Source of the DNA: TWA4 sp051879195
GTDB taxonomy: Bacteria > Bacillota > Clostridia > Lachnospirales > Lachnospiraceae
Length of the DNA: 19,294 nucleotides
NCBI GenBank assembly: GCA_051879195.1
Contig: JBJELO010000043.1
Location: 1-19,294 of the forward strand
Reading direction: 5' to 3'
Within the stretch, counting starts at the first letter, position 1; each line of letters begins with the position of its first letter. The position numbers and the translations under genes are program-made. The notes beneath the pieces were generated by a model, which was given only the letters and a program-made list of their open reading frames with translations, did no database searches and was not told where the DNA came from. Below, one piece after another: positions 1 to 6,332 of this stretch.

Positions 1-1
1 A

Positions 2-190
2 TATTCATGCGGATACCAATGCGGATTTCTGGCCGCTGATCCGCTGCCGGGACAATGTGCTGAATGCCGGTGTGATAATCAAATTTATTTTAGCGGTATG
101 GACAAACGCACCGTTGTTACACAGCCGATTGGTTTTCTTCGGAGAATCAGTCGGCTATTTCTATGTCAGAACGGAGGTGACACAAGTTGA
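2..190 (+). CDS. 3' end of an unrecognised mobile-element ORF (partial)
   Basis: An open frame runs from the left edge and ends in TGA at 188-190, giving 62 residues with no start in the window. The stop overlaps the TTG start of the next ORF as TTGA, an arrangement typical of translationally coupled genes, and the GGAGGTGA ribosome site for that next gene lies inside this frame. The peptide is cysteine-rich near its visible start (C-G-Y-Q-C, then C-A-E-C-R-C), which could bind metal. I do not recognise the family. A second frame (position 3 onward) is also open here, so the frame choice rests only on the TTGA coupling. By position it is probably part of the same conjugative element as its right-hand neighbours. 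Confidence 0.3.
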   Translation, partial: YSCGYQCGFLAADPLPGQCAECRCDNQIYFSGMDKRTVVTQPIGFLRRISRLFLCQNGGDTS

Positions 191-411
191 CCAACGAAGA
201 ACTGAACACAGCCCTGTATGAAAAGATGTTTGCCGAGCAGGAAACCTTCCGGGCATGGCTTCTTTCAGCGCTATGGCGGGAGCCTTTGCCCTTTGGGACG
301 CCACAGTGTAACAGGAATATCAATATTGACAAAAAGCGCAGAGTGAGGAACGAAAATTCTTCTCTCTGCGTTTTTCATATTCGCATCGTTGAGAGATGCC
401 CTTCACTCTGA
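187..411 (+). pseudogene. DUF3848-like conjugative-element protein, cut short after about 28 residues
   Basis: A TTG start at 187 has a good GGAGGTGA site nine to ten bases upstream. The first 27 or so residues (MTNEELNTALYEKMFAEQ and on to FRAWLLS) resemble, from memory, the N-terminus of DUF3848 proteins of Tn1549-like conjugative elements. After about base 268 the likeness stops. The remaining 45 residues read through unrelated sequence and through the terminator hairpin at 331-375, so they are probably not native. In another frame the sequence just after the break reads SAMAGAFALWDATV and a stop at 307-309, which could be the tail of a second gene joined by deletion. Function of the intact family is not established to my knowledge. 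Family assignment is by pattern memory only. Confidence 0.45.
331..375 (+). terminator. Rho-independent terminator of the element's last operon
   Basis: CGCAGAG (337-343) pairs with CTCTGCG (364-370). It is preceded by AAAAA (331-335) and followed by TTTTT (371-375), so the hairpin could end transcription from either side. Inner pairs GGAA/TTCT may lengthen it. It separates the truncated DUF3848-like ORF from the integrase relic. Confidence 0.75.
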
Positions 412-468
412 GAAAATCAGTGTTGGAACAAAGAACATAGCTTTTATTGGAAAGGAAGGTCTGCTGCT

Positions 469-985
469 ATGGCTAAGAAAAAAGAACGTATCCCAAACTA
501 CAGTTCTACCACCAAAAAGGGTGTACTGTATTATAGAACCAGGATTACTGATGCTGACGGCAAGAGAGTGGATTTGTATGCCACTACCTGTGAGGAGTTG
601 TACAAAAAGGAAACGGAAGCCAGACGCGTCATCGAAGAATTGAAATTCCGCAGAGAGAACCCCACGGTGGCTGAGTATTGTGAAAAATGGCTGCTGATGC
701 AGTCGGCAAAAGTATCGTCAGCAACACTAAAAGGTTACACTTGCAGCGTGAACAACTACATAGTCAAGCCATTGGGTGATATGTATATGTCGGATGTCAC
801 CACAGATGATATTCGTGTAGCGTTGATTCCGGCATTCCAAAAATCCACTTCTGTTTACAACAAGGTATAAGGTGATAAATGGTCAGCGGATCAAGTACAC
901 GAAAAAGCCTGCGTTGGGAACGCATCAGAAGAATAATAATAGACCCGAAGAACTCATCGGAGTAATTAATCGTGCATTGGCGTAA
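469..985 (+). pseudogene. int: Tyrosine integrase relic with internal deletions
   Basis: The first 133 codons (469-870, ATG after GGAAAGGAAGG) are a clear start of a Tn916/Tn1549-type tyrosine recombinase: an arm-binding part (GVLYYRTRITDADGKRVDLY) and a SAM-like core-binding part (PTVAEYCEKWLLMQSAKVS). The frame then stops at TAA 868-870. Two later integrase pieces follow in a different frame at 875-985: INGQRIKYTKKPALGTHQKN, normally just before the catalytic His box, joined directly to RPEELIGVINRALA, the usual extreme C-terminus. All of the Arg-Lys-His-Arg-His-Tyr catalytic core is missing, including the nucleophilic Tyr. At least two deletions are therefore needed. The product cannot recombine DNA, so the element is presumably fixed in place. 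The 133-residue fragment could still be translated and bind arm sites, but nothing shows this. Confidence 0.88.
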
Positions 986-1000
986 AATGGGTAAAGGATA

Positions 1001-1019
1001 TCCCCCACTTGATGGGGGA
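1001..1019. repeat. Perfect 7-bp GC-rich hairpin
   Basis: TCCCCCA (1001-1007) pairs with TGGGGGA (1013-1019) around a CTTGA loop. No U-tract follows, so it is not a standard terminator. It sits 16 bases past the integrase relic's stop. Hairpins of this kind occur at ends of IS200/IS605-type elements and conjugative elements, but no tnpA or tnpB is nearby and I cannot assign it. Confidence 0.5.
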
Positions 1020-1040
1020 ACTTAGGAGGCAAAACACTGA

Positions 1041-1207
1041 AAAGCCCGTAAAATTAAGGGCTTCTATGAAAGAAACATGAGAAATACGGTCTCAAGGCAG
1101 CAAGACGCGCACCTCAGTTCTGCAAGAGATAATTTTCGCGATGGCAATGAGCCATGCGACGGTAAATATGAAAAGCTTCGTCCATGCTTGCATGAGGCGG
1201 GGTTTTT
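1041..1207 (+). ncRNA. Candidate structured leader RNA of the ATPase-HNH operon
   Basis: This stretch has no convincing gene but holds several helices: AAGCCC/GGGCTT (1042-1047 with 1058-1063); TCGC+ATGGC/GCCAT+GCGA (1136-1145 with 1151-1159, one bulged G, loop AATGA); and the terminator at 1177-1207. A long-range helix is also possible: CCTCA (1112-1116) with TGAGG (1193-1197), and TGCAAG (1121-1126) with CTTGCA (1187-1192). That helix uses the terminator's 3' arm, so the two folds exclude each other, as in an attenuator. No known riboswitch consensus was recognised. Its own promoter is not obvious. It could instead be an independent small RNA or a remnant of the element's end. Confidence 0.4.
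1177..1207 (+). terminator. Intrinsic terminator upstream of the AAA ATPase gene
   Basis: CGTCCATG (1179-1186) pairs with CATG-A-GGCG (1191-1199, one bulged A and one T-G pair) around a CTTG loop. GGGG and TTTTT (1203-1207) follow. The ATPase start codon lies 64 bases further on. A -10-like TAGAAT is at 1235-1240, but no -35 at a normal distance is visible, so expression may depend on read-through of this terminator. Confidence 0.7.
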
Positions 1208-1271
1208 GTTGTATATTTTTAAATGTAAATGTGGTAGAATAACTGTATCATAAAGTATTGGAGGGATTACT

Positions 1272-2519
1272 ATGGGACAGGTTTTTTTGACAGATATTGA
1301 AATAAAAAAAGTTCGTCATTTAGAAAATATTTCAATTCCTTTAGACAAAGAAAAAAGAAAACATTTGATATTAACTGGAAAAAATGGAAGTGGAAAAACG
1401 AGTCTTTTAGAAGCACTAGTTAAATACTTTTTGTACGTTACTTCAGATAATTATTATTCAATTGAATATGTGAATAATAGATATAAAGAATATAATGACC
1501 AATTAGATAATCTAAAAAAACAGAAAGATTCTGATGAAAAATTTGCAAAAATAAATAAAATAGAAAAGTCTATAAGTGTATGGAAAAAGCACTATGAAAT
1601 ATGGAATAATGGTGCTGTAGCGAATAGTAACTCTATTTCATTCTTACAAAATAAATTTAAACAGGGGAATTTTATTTTTGCATACTATAAAGCTGAAAGG
1701 GAATTTCAGGTAGAAAAATATAAAAATATTGAAAAAATACAATTCCAAGATAAGTATAGCATTACAGATAACCCAGGTGCAAAACTTACAAAATATCTCG
1801 TAGATTTAAAAGCTACTCAGGCATTTTCAAAAGATAATGTAAAGGTTGAAAAAATAGGCAGATGGTTTCATGAATTTGAAAATATTTTAAAAACTATTTT
1901 TGAAGATGCTGCCCTTGAATTACGTTTTAATGATGAAACTTTCCAGTTTTCTATCTGTGAGTCTGGTAGAGAGCCATTTGACTTTAATACAATGTCAAGT
2001 GGTTATTCGGCGGTATTTGATATCATTAATGATTTAATCATAAGAATGGAAGCACGGTCGGGATTACGAACAGAGTTTGATATGGAAGGTGTTGTTTTGG
2101 TGGATGAAATGGAAACTCATTTACACTTAGAATTACAAAAAAAGATACTTCCTATTTTGACAAAATTGTTTCCTAATATTCAATTTATCATTACAACACA
2201 TTCTCCGTTTATTTTAAGTTCTTTAGATAATGCTGTTATTTATGATCTTGAAAATAAAACACTTGTAAAAAATGGATTGAAAAATCTACCATATGAAGGA
2301 ATTGTAGAAGGATATTTTAAAGCGGATAAATTGTCGGAAGAATTAAGGGAAAAATATGAAAGATATAAATTTCTGGTTTCTAAGGATGAGTTATCAGACG
2401 AAGAATATGAAGAAATAGATAAACTGGAATTTTATTTGGATGAAATACCAGATTATCTTGCAAAAGAATTAACGGCCGAATATAGCCGTTTGAAATTAGA
2501 ATTTTCAAATAGGGGGTAA
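1272..2519 (+). CDS. AAA/ABC-type ATPase of a Septu (PtuA)-like defence pair
   Basis: This 415-residue protein has Walker A GKNGSGKT (36-43), an ABC-like signature MSSGYSAVF (242-250 region), Walker B VVLVDEMETHLH (D278, E279) and the H-switch TTHSPF (H310). An insert of about 140 residues rich in Lys, Asn and Glu (roughly 60-200) lies between Walker A and the signature, as in SMC/Rad50/OLD-type heads, and probably forms a coiled arm. The start ATG has GGAGGGATTACT upstream. The HNH gene begins five bases after its stop. ATPase-HNH pairs of this build are known as Septu (PtuA senses and gates, PtuB cuts nucleic acid) and also occur as retron Ec78 effectors, but no reverse transcriptase is in the window. 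Codons are far more A/T-rich than in genes to the right, suggesting transfer. The exact Septu subtype cannot be settled by eye. Confidence 0.78.
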   Translation: MGQVFLTDIEIKKVRHLENISIPLDKEKRKHLILTGKNGSGKTSLLEALVKYFLYVTSDNYYSIEYVNNRYKEYNDQLDNLKKQKDSDEKFAKINKIEKSISVWKKHYEIWNNGAVANSNSISFLQNKFKQGNFIFAYYKAEREFQVEKYKNIEKIQFQDKYSITDNPGAKLTKYLVDLKATQAFSKDNVKVEKIGRWFHEFENILKTIFEDAALELRFNDETFQFSICESGREPFDFNTMSSGYSAVFDIINDLIIRMEARSGLRTEFDMEGVVLVDEMETHLHLELQKKILPILTKLFPNIQFIITTHSPFILSSLDNAVIYDLENKTLVKNGLKNLPYEGIVEGYFKADKLSEELREKYERYKFLVSKDELSDEEYEEIDKLEFYLDEIPDYLAKELTAEYSRLKLEFSNRG

Positions 2520-2524
2520 GGACA

Positions 2525-3181
2525 GTGATTAAAATAGAGAGAAATCCTATTCCGCCTCCATCACTTACTGTTGAAGCACAAAAGGCCAACGGAGTTTATA
2601 ACAAGCCAGATGTAATACAGAGATTAAAAGAAGATTCAAATGATAAGTGCTATATTTGTGAGTTGGGAGGGCTATCGGATCCAGAAGTGGAACATTTAAG
2701 ACCTCATCATGGACGTAAAATACCGGAGAGAGTTTTTGATTGGAATAATTTGTTTTATGTATGTCCGCATTGTAATAATTTAAAAAAAGAAGCAAAATAT
2801 GATGACAAAATTATAGATTGTTGTGTCGAAGATCCGGAAGATATGTTAGAGCAATGTTATGAAAATGGACATGTGAGGGTACATAATATCGTATCAGAAG
2901 AACGTGCAGTTATGACTGCAGAACTTATACAAAATTGTTTTGAAAAATGCAATACGGGGATTCGGGAAGCAGCATGTCAGCATAGAATTGACCGTTTGGC
3001 AGATGAAATGAATGTTTTATATAAAACACTTGAAAAACATAAAAGAGAACCGGAATTACAACGTTACAAAAGAAGTTTAAGAGCTACATTGAGTAGAAGC
3101 AGCATATTTGCTGCATTTAAAAGGAGTTATGTAAGAAAGCATATTACAGATTATCCAGATTTAGAGGAATTCTTAGTGTGA
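2525..3181 (+). CDS. HNH endonuclease of a Septu (PtuB)-like defence pair
   Basis: This is a 218-residue protein with a GTG start at 2525; the ribosome site GGGGGTAAGG covers the end and stop of the ATPase gene, implying coupled translation. The N-terminal half carries the HNH fold: zinc cysteines C42-Y-I-C45, the E56-H57 pair followed by R59-P60-H61-H62, then DWNNL (72-76) and C80-P-H-C83-N with a following Lys pair. All expected catalytic and zinc residues are present. Residues 110-218 are helical and charged with no motif I know, and would contact the ATPase. It resembles the TIGR02646/PtuB HNH group associated with AAA ATPases in anti-phage islands. It is expected to degrade nucleic acid when the ATPase partner is triggered by phage; that role is inferred from family and pairing only. 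Confidence 0.78.
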   Translation: MIKIERNPIPPPSLTVEAQKANGVYNKPDVIQRLKEDSNDKCYICELGGLSDPEVEHLRPHHGRKIPERVFDWNNLFYVCPHCNNLKKEAKYDDKIIDCCVEDPEDMLEQCYENGHVRVHNIVSEERAVMTAELIQNCFEKCNTGIREAACQHRIDRLADEMNVLYKTLEKHKREPELQRYKRSLRATLSRSSIFAAFKRSYVRKHITDYPDLEEFLV

Positions 3182-3311
3182 TTAAGGTGTAGTGAGGAGT
3201 AACGAGATATCCTGCGTTTGTAACGTGTTTGCAACATCGCATTCCAAGAATCCGGCAAAATCAAAGATTCTCAGTTACCAAAACGTTAATCAGAGACAGA
3301 CACAGTCAATC

Positions 3312-3345
3312 AAAGTCCATCTGGGATTATCCCGGGTGGACTTTT
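3312..3345 (+). terminator. Terminator of the ATPase-HNH operon
   Basis: AAAGTCCA (3312-3319) pairs with TGGACTTT (3337-3344), with an inner GGGA/TCCC stem, then a T run to 3345. It lies 131 bases past the HNH stop. The rest of 3182-3436 holds no gene that I can support. It includes TTTGTAACGTGTTTGCAAC (3217-3235), a possible attachment-type repeat, and a weak AAGCC/GGCTT hairpin (3390-3409). Confidence 0.75.
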
Positions 3346-3436
3346 ACTATTGAAATTATGAGTAATACGGAAAAACGAAAAAATCTACAAAGCCTTATTT
3401 TGTGGGCTTCCTCCAAATCATATTTGTTATTCGCCA

Positions 3437-3465
3437 TTGACTACCGAACGGTAGGTAACTATAAT
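3437..3465 (+). promoter_or_regulatory. Near-consensus promoter with TetR-type operator in its spacer
   Basis: TTGACT (3437-3442), a 17-base spacer and TATAAT (3460-3465) form an almost perfect vegetative promoter. The spacer holds the palindrome CTACCG-AA-CGGTAG (3441-3454), of the kind bound by TetR-family repressors. A bound dimer would block RNA polymerase. Because the next gene encodes a TetR regulator, autorepression is the simple reading. Transcription would start near 3472, leaving a leader of about 70 bases before ATG 3543. Confidence 0.85.
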
Positions 3466-3542
3466 AAAGATACATGATAACTGAAATGCAGTGGATAGAA
3501 AATGTGGATAGAAAATTTGGTTACAGGGAAGGAGATTTGGAT

Positions 3543-4160
3543 ATGGATCGTGGGAATACAAAACAGGAGATTCTGGAAGCATCGCTGGAATTGTTCTCCG
3601 TACAGGGATTTGAAGCCACCTCTGTTTCCCGGATTGCAGGTGCCGTTGGCATTCGGAAGGCATCGCTTTACAGTCATTTCGAGAACAAGCAGGCGATTCT
3701 GGACGCGCTGGTGAAAGAAGTATTGGAGCAGTATGCGGCACATTCTATTTTTGCCGGAACGGATTGGGAGAAAGAGGCCGATAACCTGCCTCTGACTGCT
3801 GATGAGGCCGTGCAGATGATTCAGGGACAGATTCGATATATTCTCCATGACCCCTGTATCAGCAAGGCCAGGAAAATGCTGGTGATCGAGCAGTTCCGGA
3901 ATCCGGAGCTGGCGAAGCTGCAGACGAAACAGAACTATTTTGACGTGATGAAGTATTTCACCGGGCTGATAAAGTGCCTGATCCGGCGGGGGATTCTGAC
4001 AGACGATGATCCTGAAATCATGGCGGCCCAGCTTTGCCTTCCCATTTCCGTGTGGATTAACTTGTGCGACCGGGAGCCGGAACGTGAGACGGAGGCCATG
4101 GAGCTGGTGGGCAGACATATCCGGCAGTTTTTCAGACTCTGCCAGCCGGAGGAGAGGTGA
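3543..4160 (+). CDS. TetR/AcrR-family transcriptional regulator
   Basis: The 205-residue product starts at ATG 3543, which has AAGGAG at 3529-3534. An in-frame ATG at 3474 lies at the predicted transcription start with no ribosome site, so I reject it. Residues 1-55 are a classic TetR helix-turn-helix: TKQEILEASLELFSVQGFE, then TSVSRIAGAVGIRKASLYSHFENKQ. The C-terminal part is a variable helical ligand-binding and dimer domain; I cannot name a ligand. The gene lies right behind a promoter containing a TetR-type palindrome and 45 bases ahead of a histidine kinase, with no terminator between, so both are probably co-transcribed and autorepressed. No efflux pump, the usual partner of such regulators, lies next to it in this window. 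Confidence 0.88.
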   Translation: MDRGNTKQEILEASLELFSVQGFEATSVSRIAGAVGIRKASLYSHFENKQAILDALVKEVLEQYAAHSIFAGTDWEKEADNLPLTADEAVQMIQGQIRYILHDPCISKARKMLVIEQFRNPELAKLQTKQNYFDVMKYFTGLIKCLIRRGILTDDDPEIMAAQLCLPISVWINLCDREPERETEAMELVGRHIRQFFRLCQPEER

Positions 4161-4205
4161 ACTGTTCTGAATAATTACAGAAAAATAAAAGGGGGTAAAA
4201 CGACT

Positions 4206-5498
4206 ATGCTTCGGATGGAAATTGCTTTGTTTCTGGTGCTTGCTTTTGTGGCCTATATTTACTTTTCAGCTGAGAAAGAACCGACAGCACTGCATAAAAC
4301 CTTCGCCGGGCTGCTGGTGACTGTGCTGGTGCATCTGTTGCTGGACGGCATCACTGTCTACACAGTGAATCATCTGGAGACCGTACCGGGGTTTTTGAAC
4401 GGTGCTGTTCACAGGCTGTTTTTGGGCAGCATGGTGCTGGTGATCTATCTGTTCTATCAGTATATTGCCATTCTGGTTGAGGAGGAGACAGGGAAAACCC
4501 GGCGGCTGGACCGGCCTGCCAGGATTTTTCTGGCTGTAGCGGAGCTGGGTAATTTCCTGCTGCCGATCTCCTACACGGTGACTCCGGAGGGGAACTATTC
4601 TTCCGGGCCGTATATGCTGGTTCCCTATGGAGCTGTGGTCTTTTATCTGCTGCTCTGCGCCGGACTTCTGGCTGTGAATCGGAAGCAGATCGATAAAAAG
4701 AAAAAATCTGCCATTGGAATTGCCCTTGCCATTGAATTTACTGTCTGCGTTTTGCAGGGCCTGCACCACACCTGGCTTATCAGCGGTATGGGTATTGCCT
4801 TGATGACGCTGTCCTTCTACCTGACTCTGGAAAATCCGGAGGCGCTGCGGGCAGAGCTGACGGAGCAGAAGATGTCCATGCTCTACCTGAAAAGTCAGGT
4901 GAACCCTCATTTTCTCTATAACACCCTGGATACCATTCGGATTCAGGCACAGCTTAACGGAGATAAAAAGGTTGCCGATCTGTTGATGCGGCTTGTGGAC
5001 TTTTTCCGTCTCAGCGTGAAGGTGGATCGCCCCATGGTCACGCTGGACGATGAGATGGAGTTGCTGGAGGCCTATATGGAACTGATGTGCTGCCGTTACC
5101 CGGAGCTGGTTTGCGAATATGATATTGACCCGGATCTGGGCGGTGCTCAGGTGCCGAATTTCATCTTACAGCCCATTGTGGAAAACAGTCTTCTCCACGG
5201 CTTGAAAAACAAAGGCTACCGGGGTGAGGTGATCATTTCCACAGGCCGCTCCGGGGACGGCAGGCTGGAAATCTGCGTTCGGGATACGGGCAGCGGCTTT
5301 GCCGAGGGCAAAAAAGCCGCCATTGATGAAATGCTGTACTTCTACGCCAGAAAGCCTCCAAAACTCAGCGGCAGCAGTATCGGCATTCTGAATGTTCAGA
5401 AGCGAATCAAACTGCTCTGCGGCCGGGAATATGGCCTGTCCTATACTGAAAATGAGACGGGCGGTGTGACAGCCCACATTCTGCTGCCGCTTTCGTAA
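4206..5498 (+). CDS. LytS/YehU-type membrane sensor histidine kinase without an adjacent response regulator
   Basis: This 430-residue protein starts at ATG 4206 after AAAAGGGGGT. Residues 1-210 contain about seven hydrophobic helices (near 4-20, 33-53, 69-91, 103-122, 137-156, 168-182 and 190-206), likely the sensor. The His_kinase (PF06580) motif follows: LKSQVNPHFLYNTLDTIR with phospho-acceptor H235. The HATPase part has the N-box FILQPIVENSLLHG (N327), DTGSGF (from D360) and SSIGILNVQKRIKLL, ending at residue 430. It should autophosphorylate on His and pass phosphate to a LytTR or AraC-type regulator, but none is encoded beside it; its neighbour is a TetR repressor. Either the partner is elsewhere or the gene was separated from it. 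The signal sensed is unknown. Confidence 0.87.
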   Translation: MLRMEIALFLVLAFVAYIYFSAEKEPTALHKTFAGLLVTVLVHLLLDGITVYTVNHLETVPGFLNGAVHRLFLGSMVLVIYLFYQYIAILVEEETGKTRRLDRPARIFLAVAELGNFLLPISYTVTPEGNYSSGPYMLVPYGAVVFYLLLCAGLLAVNRKQIDKKKKSAIGIALAIEFTVCVLQGLHHTWLISGMGIALMTLSFYLTLENPEALRAELTEQKMSMLYLKSQVNPHFLYNTLDTIRIQAQLNGDKKVADLLMRLVDFFRLSVKVDRPMVTLDDEMELLEAYMELMCCRYPELVCEYDIDPDLGGAQVPNFILQPIVENSLLHGLKNKGYRGEVIISTGRSGDGRLEICVRDTGSGFAEGKKAAIDEMLYFYARKPPKLSGSSIGILNVQKRIKLLCGREYGLSYTENETGGVTAHILLPLS

Positions 5499-5583
5499 TG
5501 CTGCCTGCTTTCTGGTCGCTTTTGTTCTTGCCGTTACAGCTATCTGTACAGGGCTTGCAGTTAAATTCTTCAAATGGGAATAA
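5494..5583 (+). pseudogene. Possible 3' remnant of a membrane protein gene
   Basis: A 29-codon open stretch overlaps the end of the kinase gene in the next frame and stops at TAA 5581-5583. It reads RNAACFLVAFVLAV, TAICTGLAVKFF and KWE: one hydrophobic segment followed by a positive, tail-like end such as closes many transporters. There is no start codon or ribosome site of its own. It could be the last helix of a transporter gene otherwise lost by deletion, or chance. The remainder of 5584-5795 shows no gene, terminator or clear promoter. Confidence 0.25.
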
Positions 5584-5795
5584 ATAACGCGCGCTGTCCA
5601 TAGATGCAGAAAAGACGCAGAGCCGATGAAATTGTGAGGAACCGGAAGATAATGATTTTACAGTCCCTATAGAATTAACACATTTTACTGCATTATGCAG
5701 CTATTTTTATGAGGCTGCAATTGCTATATTATATCCAACAGAAATCTGCAGCGGGACAGAAACCTGCTGTGGATTACAGAGGAGGAGATTGTGTT

Positions 5796-6332
5796 ATGAA
5801 ATCATTACAAACCGTTCAGGAGACTTTTCGGGTTTTTCAGATACTTACTAAAATTGCCATGATTCTGTCATTTGTCTGGGCAGGACTGGCAGGACTGGGA
5901 ATGTTGTGCGGCATTGTCTGGTATGGCGGAGGTACTGTTGTGGGGGCTGACCGGGAACTGATTTATTTTCTGACAGAGACCGGCGGCCTTAAGGAAATGA
6001 TCGGAGTCCTTTTGGCAGATACCATGTTTGCTTTGACTGACGGGATTCTGTTTGCTCTTGCCCTGCGGTATTTCAGAGAGGAGCAGGCAGTCGGTACGCC
6101 TTTTACGGAACATGGGGCCGTGCAGATCAGACGTCTTGGAATTTATACGATTGTTTTTCCACTGGTAAGTGTAATCCTGGCTGCAAGCATGTATGCTGTT
6201 TTTGATCTGCCGCATAATGCGGGAAGTGACTGGAGCAACCTTTCCAGTGTAACCATGGGCATCATTCTGATACTGTCTTCGCTCCTTTTCAGCTATGGAG
6301 CAGAACTGGAGGAAAATTATGGAACTCATTAA
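5796..6332 (+). CDS. Four-helix membrane protein, DUF2975-like
   Basis: The 178-residue product starts at ATG 5796, with GAGGAGGAG ending eight bases upstream. An upstream in-frame ATG at 5709 lacks a ribosome site. There are four hydrophobic helices near residues 16-42, 66-90, 108-133 and 150-168. Between helices 2 and 3 lies ALRYFREEQAVGTPFTEHGA, followed by IRRLG, which resembles the conserved loop of DUF2975-type small membrane proteins (phenylalanine-acidic pattern, then GxPF). The last 14 bases overlap the acetyltransferase gene, whose ribosome site lies in this gene, so the two are translated together. Proteins of this type usually accompany an XRE regulator, which is absent here. Biochemical role unknown. 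Confidence 0.65.
   Translation: MKSLQTVQETFRVFQILTKIAMILSFVWAGLAGLGMLCGIVWYGGGTVVGADRELIYFLTETGGLKEMIGVLLADTMFALTDGILFALALRYFREEQAVGTPFTEHGAVQIRRLGIYTIVFPLVSVILAASMYAVFDLPHNAGSDWSNLSSVTMGIILILSSLLFSYGAELEENYGTH

Noticed and set aside
990..1210. IscB/TnpB guide RNA or IS200/IS605 end suggested by the CCCCCA hairpin near an HNH gene
   Set aside because: The HNH protein lacks RuvC motifs and the bridge helix, and there is no tnpA or tnpB; a single GC-rich hairpin is not enough.
1077..1253. A 58-codon open frame from ATG 1077 across the leader
   Set aside because: It has no ribosome site, runs through the terminator hairpin and U-tract, and has no recognisable family; the RNA pairings explain the region better.
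1041..3181. Retron: structured RNA plus PtuA/PtuB-like effectors, as in Ec78
   Set aside because: There is no reverse transcriptase gene in the window, and no msr/msd-like inverted repeat with a priming G was found.
3474..3542. Earlier ATG (3474) as the TetR start
   Set aside because: It falls at the predicted transcription start and has no ribosome site, whereas ATG 3543 has a good AAGGAG.
3459..4118. Long minus-strand open frame opposite the TetR gene
   Set aside because: It mirrors the codon pattern of the TetR gene, has no ribosome site and no known domain; the same holds for the long minus-strand frames opposite the kinase, pgi, SDR and SNF2 genes.
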